Shown: positions 27,101 to 35,430 of the stretch, in pieces | Numbering within the stretch: position 1 is the first letter of the stretch | Layout: every line of letters starts with the position of its first letter | NCBI RefSeq assembly: GCF_015207005.2 | Contig: NZ_JADEXS020000001.1 | Location: 4,650,001 to 4,714,000, forward strand | Direction of reading: 5' to 3' | Length of the DNA: 64,000 nucleotides | Source of the DNA: Desmonostoc muscorum LEGE 12446 | GTDB taxonomy: Bacteria; Cyanobacteriota; Cyanobacteriia; Cyanobacteriales; Nostocaceae | The notes under the pieces: model-generated | Database searches by the model: none | The model's input: only the letters and a program-made list of their open reading frames with translations | Told to the model about the DNA's origin: nothing | Translations under genes and position numbers: made by a program

Positions 27101-29578
27101 GAATTTGGCAAATTAGCTTCAAGTTTAGTCTCACAATTTAATGCTCAAGAACTCAAGGCTAAAATTCTGACGGTTGTTAGCGCTCATGTTATGCATTGGA
27201 AGGAGCATGTTAAGGAGACATTAATATCATCAATGGCAGGATATTCTAGTGGTTTGGAAACTGGAGATTTAGAATATGCTGGCTATTGTGGTTACATTTA
27301 TCCCTATCATTCATTTTGGTTAGGTAAAGAACTTTCGGTTTTAGAAAAAGAATTAAGAGCTTATTGTGATTCGCTGAAAAAAATCAAGCAACAAGTAGCT
27401 TTAACTTGGAATTTAGTATATTTACAAACACTTTTGAATTTGCAAGGAAGTTGGGAAAATGTTGATTGTTTAATTGGAGAAGCCTACGATGAACAAAGCA
27501 TGTTGCCAATTCATCAGCAACTCAACGACCTTTATACAATTAACCATCTATTTGTGAATAAGCTGATGCTCTCTTACTTATTTGGAGAGTATTTTAAAGC
27601 TGTAGAAAATGCTGCGATCGCAGAAAAATCTTTAGGTGGTGTTACAGGGTTATTTGTTGTTCCACTGTTCTATTTTTACGATTCTTTAGCCCACTTGGCT
27701 ATCTATCATACCGCTAAAGAGTCTGAGCAGCAAGCTATTTTGCAAAAAGTTGAAGCTAATCAACAAAAAATGGAACTCTGGGCTACTCATGCTCCCACAA
27801 ATCACTTACACAGATTTTATCTTGTGGAAGCACAACGATATCAAGTTTTAGGTCAAAAGCTTGAAGCAATGGACTACTATGAAAATTCTCTTGCTAAATC
27901 TCAAGAAAACGGTTTTCTCCAAGAAGAAGCTTTAGCTTATGAGTTAGCAGGAAAATTTTATCAATCTCTAGGCAAACAGTTAATTTCTCAAACTTATATA
28001 ACTAAAGCCTATTATACCTATATTCGTTGGGGTGCGATCGCTAAAGTCAAACACCTAGAATTACAGTACCCTTTTCTAATAGGACAAACTAATACCGTAG
28101 AAACTTCTATTTCCAAACTAGATAAAATTCAACTTACTACCACCACGACTACTAACAGCAGCTTAAGCGATTTTCTAGATTTTCATGCATTCATCAAGTT
28201 TTCACAGGCGATTACTAATGAAATTATTTTAGAAAATTTGTTGAGTAAGTTAATCAAAATCTTACTAGAGAATGCTGCTGCACAAAAAGCATTATTACTC
28301 TTACTAAAAGACAATAAACTATATATTGAAGCTTCCGGCAATGCTACTGAAAACGCGGTGACAGTTTTACATTCTATTCCTGTTGAAAGCTATGAATATT
28401 TACCGCTAACTGTGATTAACTTTGTTTTGCGAACTCAGCAATATCTTGTATTAAATGAGGCCATAATTGCAGAACCATTTAATGTTGATATCTATATTCA
28501 ACAATCTCAAACAAAATCAATCTTTTGTTTGCCGATTATTTATCAATCACACCTTACTGGTATTATTTATTTAGAAAACAAGTTATCATCAGGAGCTTTT
28601 ATCCCAGAAAGAGTAGAGGTTTTAAAAGTCTTAGTTTCTCAAATGGCTATTGCTATAGAAAATGCCCGTTTGTATACAACAGAGCAAGATAAATCTAGGC
28701 AATTAGAACAGTCCTTCAAAGATTTACAAGAAGCACAAATACAACTTATCCAAAGTGAAAAAATGTCTTCTCTGGGGAATTTAGTTGCAGGTGTGGCACA
28801 CGAAATCAACAACCCCATTGCTTTTATTACAGGTAGTATCGCCCACGCTAAAGGTACTGTAAAAGATTTAATCGATTATCTGCAACTGTATCGAGAAAAA
28901 TTCCCCAATCCTGGTGTTGAAATTGAAGAAAAAGGCGAAGAAATAGATATAGATTTCTTGCTCAAAGATTTACCAAAAATGATTGATGGGATGACGTTGG
29001 GGACGCAGCGTATTCGTAATATTAGTACCTCTCTCCGCACTTTTTCCCGCGCTGATACCACTTCTAAAGTATTAGCTAATATTCATGAAGGTATTGATAG
29101 TACTTTAATGATTTTACAGCATCGTCTGAAAGCCGATCATAATCGCCCAGCTATTCAAGTGATTAAAAATTATGGAGATATCCCATTAGTGAAATGCTAT
29201 TTGGGACAATTGAATCAGGTGTTTATGAATATTCTGGCAAATGCGATCGATGCTTTAGAAGAAGCAAATATTGGTCGTAGTTTTATAGAAATTGATGAAA
29301 ATTATCCTAATATTATCACTATTTTCAGTTATCTGAGTGAAAACAAGGAAAATGTGGTAATTAAGATTCAAGATAATGCCAAAGGAATGCCGGAAGAAGT
29401 TAAAGCCTGTATTTTTGAAAATCTATTTACTACCAAATCTGTAGGAAAAGGTACGGGATTAGGATTATCTATTAGCCGCCAAATTATAGTAGAAAACCAC
29501 ACTGGCAGTTTGACTTGTGAATCAACTGTCGGACAAGGAACAGAATTTATAATTTCTATTCCCATTTTTGGAGAATAA
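24137..29578 (+). CDS. Hybrid Ser/Thr kinase - AAA ATPase - GAF - sensor histidine kinase (HstK type)
   Basis: An 1813-residue multidomain kinase. Residues 7-270 are a Ser/Thr kinase (catalytic loop HKDIKPSNI near 126, KLTDFGIAS, GTLAYMSPEQ). A large AAA/STAND-type ATPase follows (GYSGIGKS near 337-344, LDDLQWADS), then a helical repeat region. A GAF domain lies at about 1350-1510. The histidine kinase has AHEINNP with the phosphoacceptor His near 1555, an N-box NILANAIDAL and G-boxes KGTGLGLSIS. This architecture is the HstK family of Anabaena/Nostoc. No response regulator is next to it. Residues of about 318-331 (DPPESPLTNGG...) are encoded by a palindromic intergenic-type repeat (25089-25130) inserted in frame just before Walker A. 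Confidence 0.93.
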   Translation: MPNRTGYQINSTLHEGIQTVIYQTQKPNTQQQVIIKLLKNEYPTLEAFTRLKNEYQIQQSLDHPNIVKAISLETFDNRVGLLLEDFGGQSLAQLLQTEKIDLINHLKIAIQLTKALDYLHKNQIIHKDIKPSNIIINSQTGIVKLTDFGIASRLNKENPQFTNPNSVEGTLAYMSPEQTGRMNRIIDYRTDFYSFGVTLYEMLTDKTPFFNQDPLEIVYSHIAIQPITPQSLNPNIPSAISEIVMKLMAKNAEDRYQSATGLLADLELCLKQLETQGIITNFVPGRLDVLSQLLIPQKLYGREQQVNELLAAFERVTDPPESPLTNGGLKGVEMMLVSGYSGIGKSVLVNEVNKPITRRQGYFIAGKFDQLKRNIPYASLIQAFAYLMRYLLTENNEQIERWRDKILSALGTNGKVITDVIPEVELIIGTQPEVPQIGAAESQNRFNRVFKEFIQVFTQKEHPLVIFLDDLQWADSATLNLIQLLITDSDSKYLLFIGAYRDNEVSPAHPLIQKIEEIKNAGTVVNNLVLQPLNLDNVTQLIAETLQETETGVVNQQIIELAELICNKTGGNPFFITQLIQVLYQEKLLIFDFVNAQWQWSIADIQAIGITDKNVVELVASRVEKLPKVTQDVLKLAACVGDRFSLDILSIVNQKSPSVTANDLHSALQAGLILPLSEAYRIPLVFNQEEAVNLNFDTSRVGYKFLHDRVQQAAYSLIPEELKKSTHLKIGQLLLQNIPQEEIEANIFDIVNQLNVGIGNLIEQSEKTELARLNLIAGQKAKASTAYEAALKYLTTGIELLSIDSWQTEYNLTVGLYEGGAEVAYLSGNFEQMYQWAEVVEQEAKILLDKVKVYEVQIIASIIQSKQIQAIKIAISTLRLLGISFPDEPTSVDIQQGMDEIAAALEGKVIADLINLPLMTDPNKIAAMRILMGVLPAAFQTAPAMMPIIVCEMVNLSLKYGNTAVSGYGYSLYGLLLCGVQGEIDSGYEFGKLASSLVSQFNAQELKAKILTVVSAHVMHWKEHVKETLISSMAGYSSGLETGDLEYAGYCGYIYPYHSFWLGKELSVLEKELRAYCDSLKKIKQQVALTWNLVYLQTLLNLQGSWENVDCLIGEAYDEQSMLPIHQQLNDLYTINHLFVNKLMLSYLFGEYFKAVENAAIAEKSLGGVTGLFVVPLFYFYDSLAHLAIYHTAKESEQQAILQKVEANQQKMELWATHAPTNHLHRFYLVEAQRYQVLGQKLEAMDYYENSLAKSQENGFLQEEALAYELAGKFYQSLGKQLISQTYITKAYYTYIRWGAIAKVKHLELQYPFLIGQTNTVETSISKLDKIQLTTTTTTNSSLSDFLDFHAFIKFSQAITNEIILENLLSKLIKILLENAAAQKALLLLLKDNKLYIEASGNATENAVTVLHSIPVESYEYLPLTVINFVLRTQQYLVLNEAIIAEPFNVDIYIQQSQTKSIFCLPIIYQSHLTGIIYLENKLSSGAFIPERVEVLKVLVSQMAIAIENARLYTTEQDKSRQLEQSFKDLQEAQIQLIQSEKMSSLGNLVAGVAHEINNPIAFITGSIAHAKGTVKDLIDYLQLYREKFPNPGVEIEEKGEEIDIDFLLKDLPKMIDGMTLGTQRIRNISTSLRTFSRADTTSKVLANIHEGIDSTLMILQHRLKADHNRPAIQVIKNYGDIPLVKCYLGQLNQVFMNILANAIDALEEANIGRSFIEIDENYPNIITIFSYLSENKENVVIKIQDNAKGMPEEVKACIFENLFTTKSVGKGTGLGLSISRQIIVENHTGSLTCESTVGQGTEFIISIPIFGE

Positions 29579-29644
29579 GGGATTTCTGTATCAATATTTT
29601 CGGGAAATGGTATTAAATAGGTTGGGTATTTTCTGTATCATTAA

Positions 29645-29769
29645 TAGACCTCTTGCAAAAGTCCCCTAACACCCCACCCCCAGCCCCTCCCCGCTTGCGG
29701 GGAGGGGAGACTTTGACGTAAGTCAAAGGCGGGGTGGGGTTCTTTTTTTTGATTTATGCAAGAAGTCTA
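29645..29769. mobile_element. 125-bp MITE with TIR TAGACCTCTTGCA (copy 2, inverted)
   Basis: Left end TAGACCTCTTGCA, right end TGCAAGAAGTCTA (one mismatch). Same length as the copy at 20419-20543 but opposite orientation: here the CCCCTAA side comes first and the AAAAAATCAAAT side last. It sits 66 bases after the kinase stop and may act as a terminator for it. The rest of the gap 29770-30116 is AT-rich without a gene. Confidence 0.8.
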
Positions 29770-30116
29770 ATGATTTAAGATTGCTATAGTAATTATATTT
29801 AAATTGTAAAAATTGCTAATACCAAAGGTTATTTAAATGCTAATAAAACTCTGTCAGTAGCAATTTCATTACTTAATCAAATCAATATAAATTTAGCTGC
29901 AATCGACATTATAAAATTTATTGATTGCCTGTTATAACTGGTTGTATCAATCAAATCTTGTACTAGCTTTATCATTTACTAGCTGATATCAAAGTAAGCT
30001 CTAGCTAAATATGCAATAATTTTAGCAATTTTTTATGAGCTAAATTTATCCGATGAAATTTTAGTTTGTGGTAAAGTACGAGATGCGAAAATTGTGAAAA
30101 TTAAGGGAGTCATCTT

Positions 30117-30779
30117 GTGGAAAAAAGAAGAGAAAATGGGCGAATCATTTCCAAAGCTATCTCGTTTTTGTTCAATCGTATAAGCTTGATTGTGGTTGCA
30201 GTCGCTCTTGTGCTGTTAATTGGAGGTAGGTTTGAAATAGCAAGTGCGACTCAACCTAATGCAGAATTAGAAATTCAAAAATTAGCAAGCTGTTACGCAC
30301 TAGGAACTGACGCCATTGGTAGAGGAAATCTCTTAGAAGGAAAGAATATTTATCGGAATTGTTTTACTCAAGATGCAGTCCTCACTGCTGTTTTTCCTGA
30401 TGGGGCAAGTGAAACACGGATTGGCACAGATTCATGGGCAGATTTTGTTTATTCAGTATTCCAAGGAAATGGATATCTAGCTACTCAACATTTGATGGGT
30501 ACGATAAACATTTCATTTAAAAATAATAAAGCAACAATGACTTCTTACCTTCACGCGACTCATAAACGTTCGGAAACTAGTATTGATGTCGCTAATGGTA
30601 CTTATGAAGATGAAGTTGTCAATAGAAATGGACAGTGGAAAATTCGTAATCGTACCCTCACACTCATCGATTTCTTAAACCTCAGTTCTCCAACTAGTGG
30701 TTCTTCAGCCGCTAATGCTCGAACTGCTAATTCCTCTACTACCTTTGTCAGACCAAATATACCTCGCTTAAAGCAGTAA
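30117..30779 (+). CDS. SnoaL/NTF2-like protein with N-terminal membrane segment
   Basis: A 220-residue protein with a GTG start at 30117. A basic N-terminus and a hydrophobic segment (about 24-43) suggest export or anchoring. Residues of about 55-185 look like an NTF2/SnoaL-type cone fold (ASCYALGTDAIGRG, FTQDAVLTAVFPDG, ATQHLMGTINIS, GQWKIRNRTL). In such proteins the pocket binds small molecules or catalyses isomerisation, but no family-specific residues let me name a reaction. The C-terminal 35 residues are Ser/Thr/Ala-rich and probably disordered. Confidence 0.7.
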   Translation: MEKRRENGRIISKAISFLFNRISLIVVAVALVLLIGGRFEIASATQPNAELEIQKLASCYALGTDAIGRGNLLEGKNIYRNCFTQDAVLTAVFPDGASETRIGTDSWADFVYSVFQGNGYLATQHLMGTINISFKNNKATMTSYLHATHKRSETSIDVANGTYEDEVVNRNGQWKIRNRTLTLIDFLNLSSPTSGSSAANARTANSSTTFVRPNIPRLKQ

Positions 30780-30813
30780 TTGTTCAGTCTAGATAAGCCA
30801 AAAGTCAAAATTT

Positions 30814-30856
30814 AAAAAGTAAAAGAAAGATGAATTCAGTATTTCTTTTACTTTTT
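30814..30856 (+). terminator. Probable terminator after the SnoaL-like gene
   Basis: AAAAAGTAAAAGAAA (30814-30828) pairs perfectly with TTTCTTTTACTTTTT (30842-30856) across a 13-base loop. It begins 35 bases after the stop and ends in a T-rich run. The stem is AT-rich, so strength is uncertain; the A-rich arm could also serve the convergent GntR gene. Confidence 0.55.
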
Positions 30857-30921
30857 ACTTTTTATTATGTTTTTTCTTCCAAGATGGTGTAAATTTTACG
30901 TTGAGTCTGTTCTAGTAAGAA

Positions 30922-31602
30922 TCACCGCTTGTGAGCTATTTGCTGTAAGTATCCAACTAGCTGTTCTCCGGCGGTTTCAATGTGGCGTTTCAGTAGCCGA
31001 ACAGCAGTTTTTGTATCCTGCTGACGACAAGCATCTAAGAGCTGATAATGTTCTTTTTGAGAACGCTCTTGGTAATCCATCTGTGCTAATTGTACGCGGA
31101 CATAGCGATCGCAATTAACATGTAAAGTCTTAATCATCGCCAATAACCTGGGACGTTCAGCAGTAGCATACAGCGTTGCATGAAATTCCCAGTTCAATTT
31201 TGCCAATATACCCGCATCGGTTGCTTTCACTGTCGCTTCTAAAATCACAGCAGCTTTTTCTATATCTGTTTCCCTGAACTTGGGTATTGCCAATTGCATT
31301 GCTTTTACTTCCAAGGCGCTACGAATTTCACAGATTTCTTGCGCCTCTAGGGCTGTCAACACTGATACTATGGCACCGCGATTTAGATGCAGTGTTACCA
31401 ATCCTTCGGCTTCTAGCTGCTTGAGGGCTTCGCGCACGGGAATGCGGCTAACTCCAAACTGAGTAGCGATTTCATCCTGTCGCAGGGATTGTCCTTCCTG
31501 AAAAATTCCCCGCAGAATCGCTTCCCGCAAAGCATCGGCAATCAAATCTGGGGTACTGCGTTGTTGTTGCAGCACGTTGGCTGCCAAATCATTTAAGTTC
31601 AT
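30922..31602 (-). CDS. GntR/FadR-family transcriptional regulator (FCD domain)
   Basis: A 226-residue regulator. Residues of about 15-77 form the GntR winged helix (LREAILRGIFQEGQSLRQDEIATQFGVSRIPVREALKQL). The rest is an FCD ligand domain with the metal-ligand pattern DxxxH (NWEFHATLY), H in KEHYQLL and H in KRHIETA. It is transcribed away from the 2-isopropylmalate synthase gene. The shared 86-base gap contains two perfect TTGTATACAA palindromes, so it probably controls itself and the leuA-like gene. The ligand is unknown; a keto acid or amino acid of leucine metabolism is a reasonable guess. Confidence 0.92.
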   Translation of the reverse strand: MNLNDLAANVLQQQRSTPDLIADALREAILRGIFQEGQSLRQDEIATQFGVSRIPVREALKQLEAEGLVTLHLNRGAIVSVLTALEAQEICEIRSALEVKAMQLAIPKFRETDIEKAAVILEATVKATDAGILAKLNWEFHATLYATAERPRLLAMIKTLHVNCDRYVRVQLAQMDYQERSQKEHYQLLDACRQQDTKTAVRLLKRHIETAGEQLVGYLQQIAHKR

Positions 31603-31610
31603 AATTTATA

Positions 31611-31641
31611 TTGTATACAAAATTTATAAGATTGTATACAA
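31611..31641. promoter_or_regulatory. Twin palindromic operator, TTGTATACAA x2
   Basis: Two perfect 10-base palindromes TTGTATACAA at 31611-31620 and 31632-31641, 21 bases centre to centre (two helical turns), in the divergent gap between the GntR gene and the 2-isopropylmalate synthase gene. FadR-type GntR proteins bind short palindromes with TNGT...ACNA ends, so these are very likely its operator. Confidence 0.8.
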
Positions 31642-31688
31642 TATCCAAAGTAGAATTTTTAAACATTCCTCTGAATACGGAGACAGTT

Positions 31689-33311
31689 ATGAGCATTGCA
31701 TCTCAACCAGACCGAATTATCATCTTCGACACCACGTTACGGGATGGCGAACAGTCACCAGGGGCAACCCTAAATGTGGAAGAGAAATTAGCGATCGCTC
31801 ATCAACTGTCTTTACTCGGTGTCGATGTGATTGAAGCAGGTTTTGCGGTTGCTAGTCCGGGAGATTTTCAAGCCGTTAAAACCATTGCCGAACAAGTCGG
31901 GATACCTGGCGGGCCAATCATTTGCAGTTTGGCAAGAGCTGTTCGCCAAGACATTCAAGCCGCCGCCGAAGCCTTGAAAGGAGCCGATCGCCCCAGAATC
32001 CACACAATGATTTCTACTTCTGATATTCACTTGAAATACCAGTTGAAAAAATCTCGCAGCGAAGTATTGGCGATCGCAGCAGAAATGATTGCCTATGCCA
32101 AATCGTTTGTAGACGATGTAGAATTTTCACCAATGGATGCTAGTCGCACGGAGCCAGAGTTTCTCTATCAAGTTTTGGAAACTGCGATCGCAGCTGGTGC
32201 AACTACAATCAACATTCCTGATACCGTTGGTTACTGCACGCCTAAAGAAATCGGCACTTTAATTCAGGGAATTCGCTCCCATGTTCCCAATATAGATGGA
32301 GTGATTCTTTCCATTCACACCCAAAATGATTTGGGTTTGGCCACAGCTAACGCTTTAGCAGCAATTGAATATGGCGTGCGTCAGGTGGAGTGTACCATTA
32401 ATGGCATTGGCGAACGAGCGGGTAATGCAGCATTGGAAGAGATTGTCATGGCGTTGCAGGTTCGCAAACCATTTTTTAACCCATACTTTGGCCGTTCCGT
32501 TGAATCAGATGCACCTTTGACTAATATTAAGACTCAGGAGATTTACAAAACCTCATCCTTAGTTTCCCAGTTAACCGGAATGCTGATTCAGCCAAATAAA
32601 GCGATCGTCGGCGCAAACGCTTTCGCCCATGAATCTGGAATTCACCAAGATGGGATTATTAAGCACCGCCAAACCTACGAAATTATGGAAGCTGCTGCCA
32701 TCGGTTTACCAGAAAATCGCATTGTTTTGGGCAAACACTCAGGAAGAAATGCTTTTCGTACCAGGCTCAAGGAATTGGGATTTGAATTGAACGAAGGGGA
32801 TTTGAACAAAGCCTTCAACCGGTTCAAAGAAGTGGCCGATAAGAAAAAAGAAATATCAGATTGGGACTTAGAAGCGATCGTTCGAGATGAAACTCAGATT
32901 CAAGTAGAAAGTGGCTTCCAAATCGAACACGTCCAGGTAATCTGCGGAGACTGCACTTGCCCCACTGCAACCATCACAATTGTTACCCCCGATGGCAAAA
33001 TTCTCACCGATGCCAGTGTCGGTACGGGGCCAGTGGATGCGGTGTATCAAGCAATCAATCGATTGGTGCAGATTCCCAATCAACTAATTGAATTTTCGGT
33101 GCAATCTGTGACTGGCGGAATTGATGCATTGGGAACCGTCACAGTTCGTTTGCGGCATGAGGAGCGGATATTCTCCGGGCAAGCATCCGATACTGATATC
33201 GTGGTAGCTGCGGCTTATGCCCATACCAACGCCCTGAATCGTCTTTATCGTTACTTGCAAACCCAAACTCAGAGATCCCATTTCCATGAGGTAGATTCTG
33301 CTGTGGTATGA
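31689..33311 (+). CDS. leuA: 2-isopropylmalate synthase
   Basis: A 540-residue enzyme condensing acetyl-CoA with 2-oxoisovalerate, the first step of leucine synthesis. I chose ATG 31689 ([20 protein letters not shown]); the longer frame from 31611 would run through the operator palindromes. Motifs: [29 protein letters not shown] (the plant/cyanobacterial form), [15 protein letters not shown] and [10 protein letters not shown], followed by the C-terminal regulatory domain (from about 400) that senses leucine. A homocitrate or citramalate synthase is less likely given the full LeuA-type tail. Divergent from a FadR-type regulator, which likely controls it. Confidence 0.92.
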   Translation: MSIASQPDRIIIFDTTLRDGEQSPGATLNVEEKLAIAHQLSLLGVDVIEAGFAVASPGDFQAVKTIAEQVGIPGGPIICSLARAVRQDIQAAAEALKGADRPRIHTMISTSDIHLKYQLKKSRSEVLAIAAEMIAYAKSFVDDVEFSPMDASRTEPEFLYQVLETAIAAGATTINIPDTVGYCTPKEIGTLIQGIRSHVPNIDGVILSIHTQNDLGLATANALAAIEYGVRQVECTINGIGERAGNAALEEIVMALQVRKPFFNPYFGRSVESDAPLTNIKTQEIYKTSSLVSQLTGMLIQPNKAIVGANAFAHESGIHQDGIIKHRQTYEIMEAAAIGLPENRIVLGKHSGRNAFRTRLKELGFELNEGDLNKAFNRFKEVADKKKEISDWDLEAIVRDETQIQVESGFQIEHVQVICGDCTCPTATITIVTPDGKILTDASVGTGPVDAVYQAINRLVQIPNQLIEFSVQSVTGGIDALGTVTVRLRHEERIFSGQASDTDIVVAAAYAHTNALNRLYRYLQTQTQRSHFHEVDSAVV

Positions 33312-33389
33312 AGCGATCAAGTTCATCTGTGTCAGATGACACACGCCCATTAGACTGTTAGGGTATACCCTACGGTAAATCGATACAGC

Positions 33390-33425
33390 GTATTTCAGGT
33401 AAATGAAGTACACGCGTAGTCAACT
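33390..33425. repeat. Repeat fragment (ACAGCGTATTTCA ... GAAGTACAC)
   Basis: A left-end fragment of the ACAGC/GCTGT family (compare 14306 and 17310), followed directly by GTCAACTTAACGCG, which resembles the inner end of the element at 57314-57629. Confidence 0.4.
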
Positions 33426-33555
33426 TAACGCGAAATGGGCGGTTAGAAACCGCGTCTACACAGACGAAACCCGCCTGCGCGGGTTAAGAAACCTTAATTT
33501 TCTTTGAGTCCGCACCAGGCGACTTTGCTATAGCCGCGAATTCTATTGGCCCAGG

Positions 33556-33654
33556 CTTACAGCAGTTTTCATGTATTTGAACCACATCTGTTGTAGGGGC
33601 ACAGCAATGCTGTGCCCCTACCGCGTGGTCTATTTACCTGAAAATAGCTGTAAG
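33556..33654. repeat. 99-bp MITE-like palindromic element
   Basis: The ends are CTTACAGCAGTTTTCA and (as reverse complement) CTTACAGCTATTTTCA, with an inner AACCACA...GTGGT repeat and a central hairpin, GTAGGGGCACAGCAATGCTG and its complement. The centre resembles the 5964-6070 family, the ends differ. It lies in the 554-base gap upstream of the KTSC gene, which otherwise holds no gene. Confidence 0.6.
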
Positions 33655-33866
33655 TTGACACCAATGCAACATGTTGTGCCCATACAATTATCTGTACCTC
33701 ACCAAATTGCAATTTGCTGTATGTATCAACATTTTCATTAAATGGTATCAGCCTCAGTAAAAGCTTGACAAACAACCACTTTTATAGTACATTTATACTA
33801 TAAATATTTTCGTGTTGCATAAAACTTTAACACTCCCGACTACGCCAACAGGAGAGCAGAAAATAA

Positions 33867-34295
33867 ATGAGGCTATCTAAGGTAGACTTGAGCAGTTTAG
33901 TAGCGATCGCTCACTCTGACGGATATTTGCAGTTGTTACTCGATCGGGGTAACGAATTAGAGTTTTTGGAAATTCCGGCGCCGATACAAGCTTATGAAGG
34001 ATTGCAAGAACTGAGCGAAGTTATCGCCGAAACTACTGCACTACCATTTGAGGAAGAACCAATTGCCATGTTACCAGTTAGCTCATCAATGGCGGCGGCT
34101 CTAGGCTACGATCGCGACGAACAGATTTTGCAAGTTGAGTTTCAAAATGGCGCTGTTTATCAGTACTTAGGCGTAGACGAGGATACTTGGGAAGATTTAC
34201 ATGCCTCTGATTCAATTGGCGGTTTTTTCAATCAAGAAATTAAAGGCAGATATGAGTGCGATCGTATAGATAACACCGATTATATTAATGACTAA
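33867..34295 (+). CDS. KTSC domain protein
   Basis: A 142-residue protein. Residues of about 70-135 match the KTSC domain family (PVSSSMAAALGYDRDEQILQ, then FQNGAVYQYLGV and GGFFNQEIKGRYEC). The N-terminal half is specific to the cyanobacterial form. Members are usually associated with nucleic-acid or lysyl-tRNA synthetase-linked proteins, but their function is unknown. Single gene; the following 317 bases to moaE hold only AT-rich DNA and a GAATTC-rich inverted repeat near 34301-34335. Confidence 0.7.
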   Translation: MRLSKVDLSSLVAIAHSDGYLQLLLDRGNELEFLEIPAPIQAYEGLQELSEVIAETTALPFEEEPIAMLPVSSSMAAALGYDRDEQILQVEFQNGAVYQYLGVDEDTWEDLHASDSIGGFFNQEIKGRYECDRIDNTDYIND

Positions 34296-34612
34296 AAGAG
34301 AATTCAGAATTCTGAATTTTGATTCCTGAATTCTTTTTTCTTAATAACTGCATCTAGAGTTTTCAATAATTCTTGCGTTGTGTAGAGCTTTAAGCCTCGC
34401 TGCTTCATTCTTACACACTGTAGATTTCATTCAAATTATTTAAATTAAGTAAACAAGCAGATAACTTGATTACTTTAATATAGTAGTATGCCTGAAGGAG
34501 GATAACAGCAAATTTTGGCGATTTGAGGAAAATTTAGAACAGCAAGCAAACATAGCCTAGCAGTGCTTTCTTCAGGGAGAATAGAAAAAGCCCACATAAT
34601 ATTGACGCAGTT

Positions 34613-35101
34613 ATGACAACTACACTTACCTCTCGTGTTAAACCAAGAGCTGAAGATAGTTTTGCCATTAGCTTTGCACCATTGTCTTTGGAAGAGATAT
34701 ATACCAAATCTGACGATCCAGCTAACGGTGCCGTAGTTTTGATGAGTGGAATGGTTCGTAATCAAACCGACGGTAAACCAGTGGTTGCCCTAGAGTATCA
34801 AGCTTATGAACCGATGGCATTGCAGATATTTTATCAAATTGCTGCTGATATTCGTTTATCTACATCTGATGTGAATCGAGTAGCAATTCATCATCGTATC
34901 GGACGTTTGCGAGTTGGGGAAATCAGCGTTGTAGTAGCAGTGGGTTGTCCTCATCGCAGTGAAGCGTTTGAAGCTTGCCGCTATGCTATTGACACCCTCA
35001 AACATAACGCACCTATATGGAAGAAAGAACATTGGCAAGATGGTTCTAGCCACTGGGTGAGTATTGGTGCTTGCGAACAGTTAGGAGACAATTGTTCTTA
35101 A
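34613..35101 (+). CDS. moaE: Molybdopterin synthase catalytic subunit MoaE
   Basis: A 162-residue protein of the large (catalytic) subunit of molybdopterin synthase, which puts two sulfurs onto cyclic pyranopterin monophosphate together with MoaD. It has the family core NGAVVLMSGMVRNQTDGKPV, LEYQAYEPMA, HRIGRLRVGEISVVVAV, HRSEAFEACRYAID and the active-site lysine region PIWKKEHW. No moaD or other moa gene is adjacent. Confidence 0.95.
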   Translation: MTTTLTSRVKPRAEDSFAISFAPLSLEEIYTKSDDPANGAVVLMSGMVRNQTDGKPVVALEYQAYEPMALQIFYQIAADIRLSTSDVNRVAIHHRIGRLRVGEISVVVAVGCPHRSEAFEACRYAIDTLKHNAPIWKKEHWQDGSSHWVSIGACEQLGDNCS

Positions 35102-35190
35102 GAATTGGGCATGGGGCATTGGGAGTGCTGTACATGGATAGCGGGGCGTTTAGCCCGTTAAGAGTTAGGAGTTATTATTTTTTTGTTTAA

Positions 35191-35290
35191 GGGACTTCCA
35201 ATTAAAAAAACATCCCACCGTAGGGTAGCACAGCTGTGCTACCCGAAAAATGTACAAATAATTTGGGATAATTTATTTTCTGGAAGTCCC
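35191..35290. mobile_element. 100-bp MITE with TIR GGGACTTCCA and 3-bp TAA duplication
   Basis: GGGACTTCCA at 35191-35200 and TGGAAGTCCC at 35281-35290, flanked by TAA on both sides (35188-35190 and 35291-35293). The centre is the perfect hairpin GGGTAGCACAGCTGTGCTACCC without its outer bases. A lone end TGGAAGTCCCTAA is at about 20562-20574. Confidence 0.7.
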
Positions 35291-35303
35291 TAAGTTCCGC
35301 TAG

Positions 35304-35343
35304 AAAAAAAAATAGTAGGATAGGAAATGCCTACCCTACTATT
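35304..35343 (-). terminator. Terminator of agrE
   Basis: AATAGTAGGATAGG (35311-35324) pairs with CCTACCCTACTATT (35330-35343) with one mismatch and a 5-base loop. On the minus strand the hairpin is followed by a T-run (A-run 35304-35310 on plus). It is about 90 bases past the agrE stop. Confidence 0.75.
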
Positions 35344-35430
35344 AAGCTTGTTACGCCCAATGGCGATCGCTAGATCACTTTTGATAGCCGTGCATCAAAG
35401 TTCTACGTGTCTCTAGAGCGGTTTGTTTTT

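Noticed and set aside
31611..31688. 26-residue N-terminal extension of the 2-isopropylmalate synthase
   Set aside because: It would run through both operator palindromes, and LeuA proteins start close to the DTTLRDGEQ motif.
31863..33311. Gln in IHTQND of the LeuA as a lost metal-binding residue
   Set aside because: Plant and cyanobacterial enzymes as I remember them also carry HxQND at this site, so it is a family variant and not a defect.
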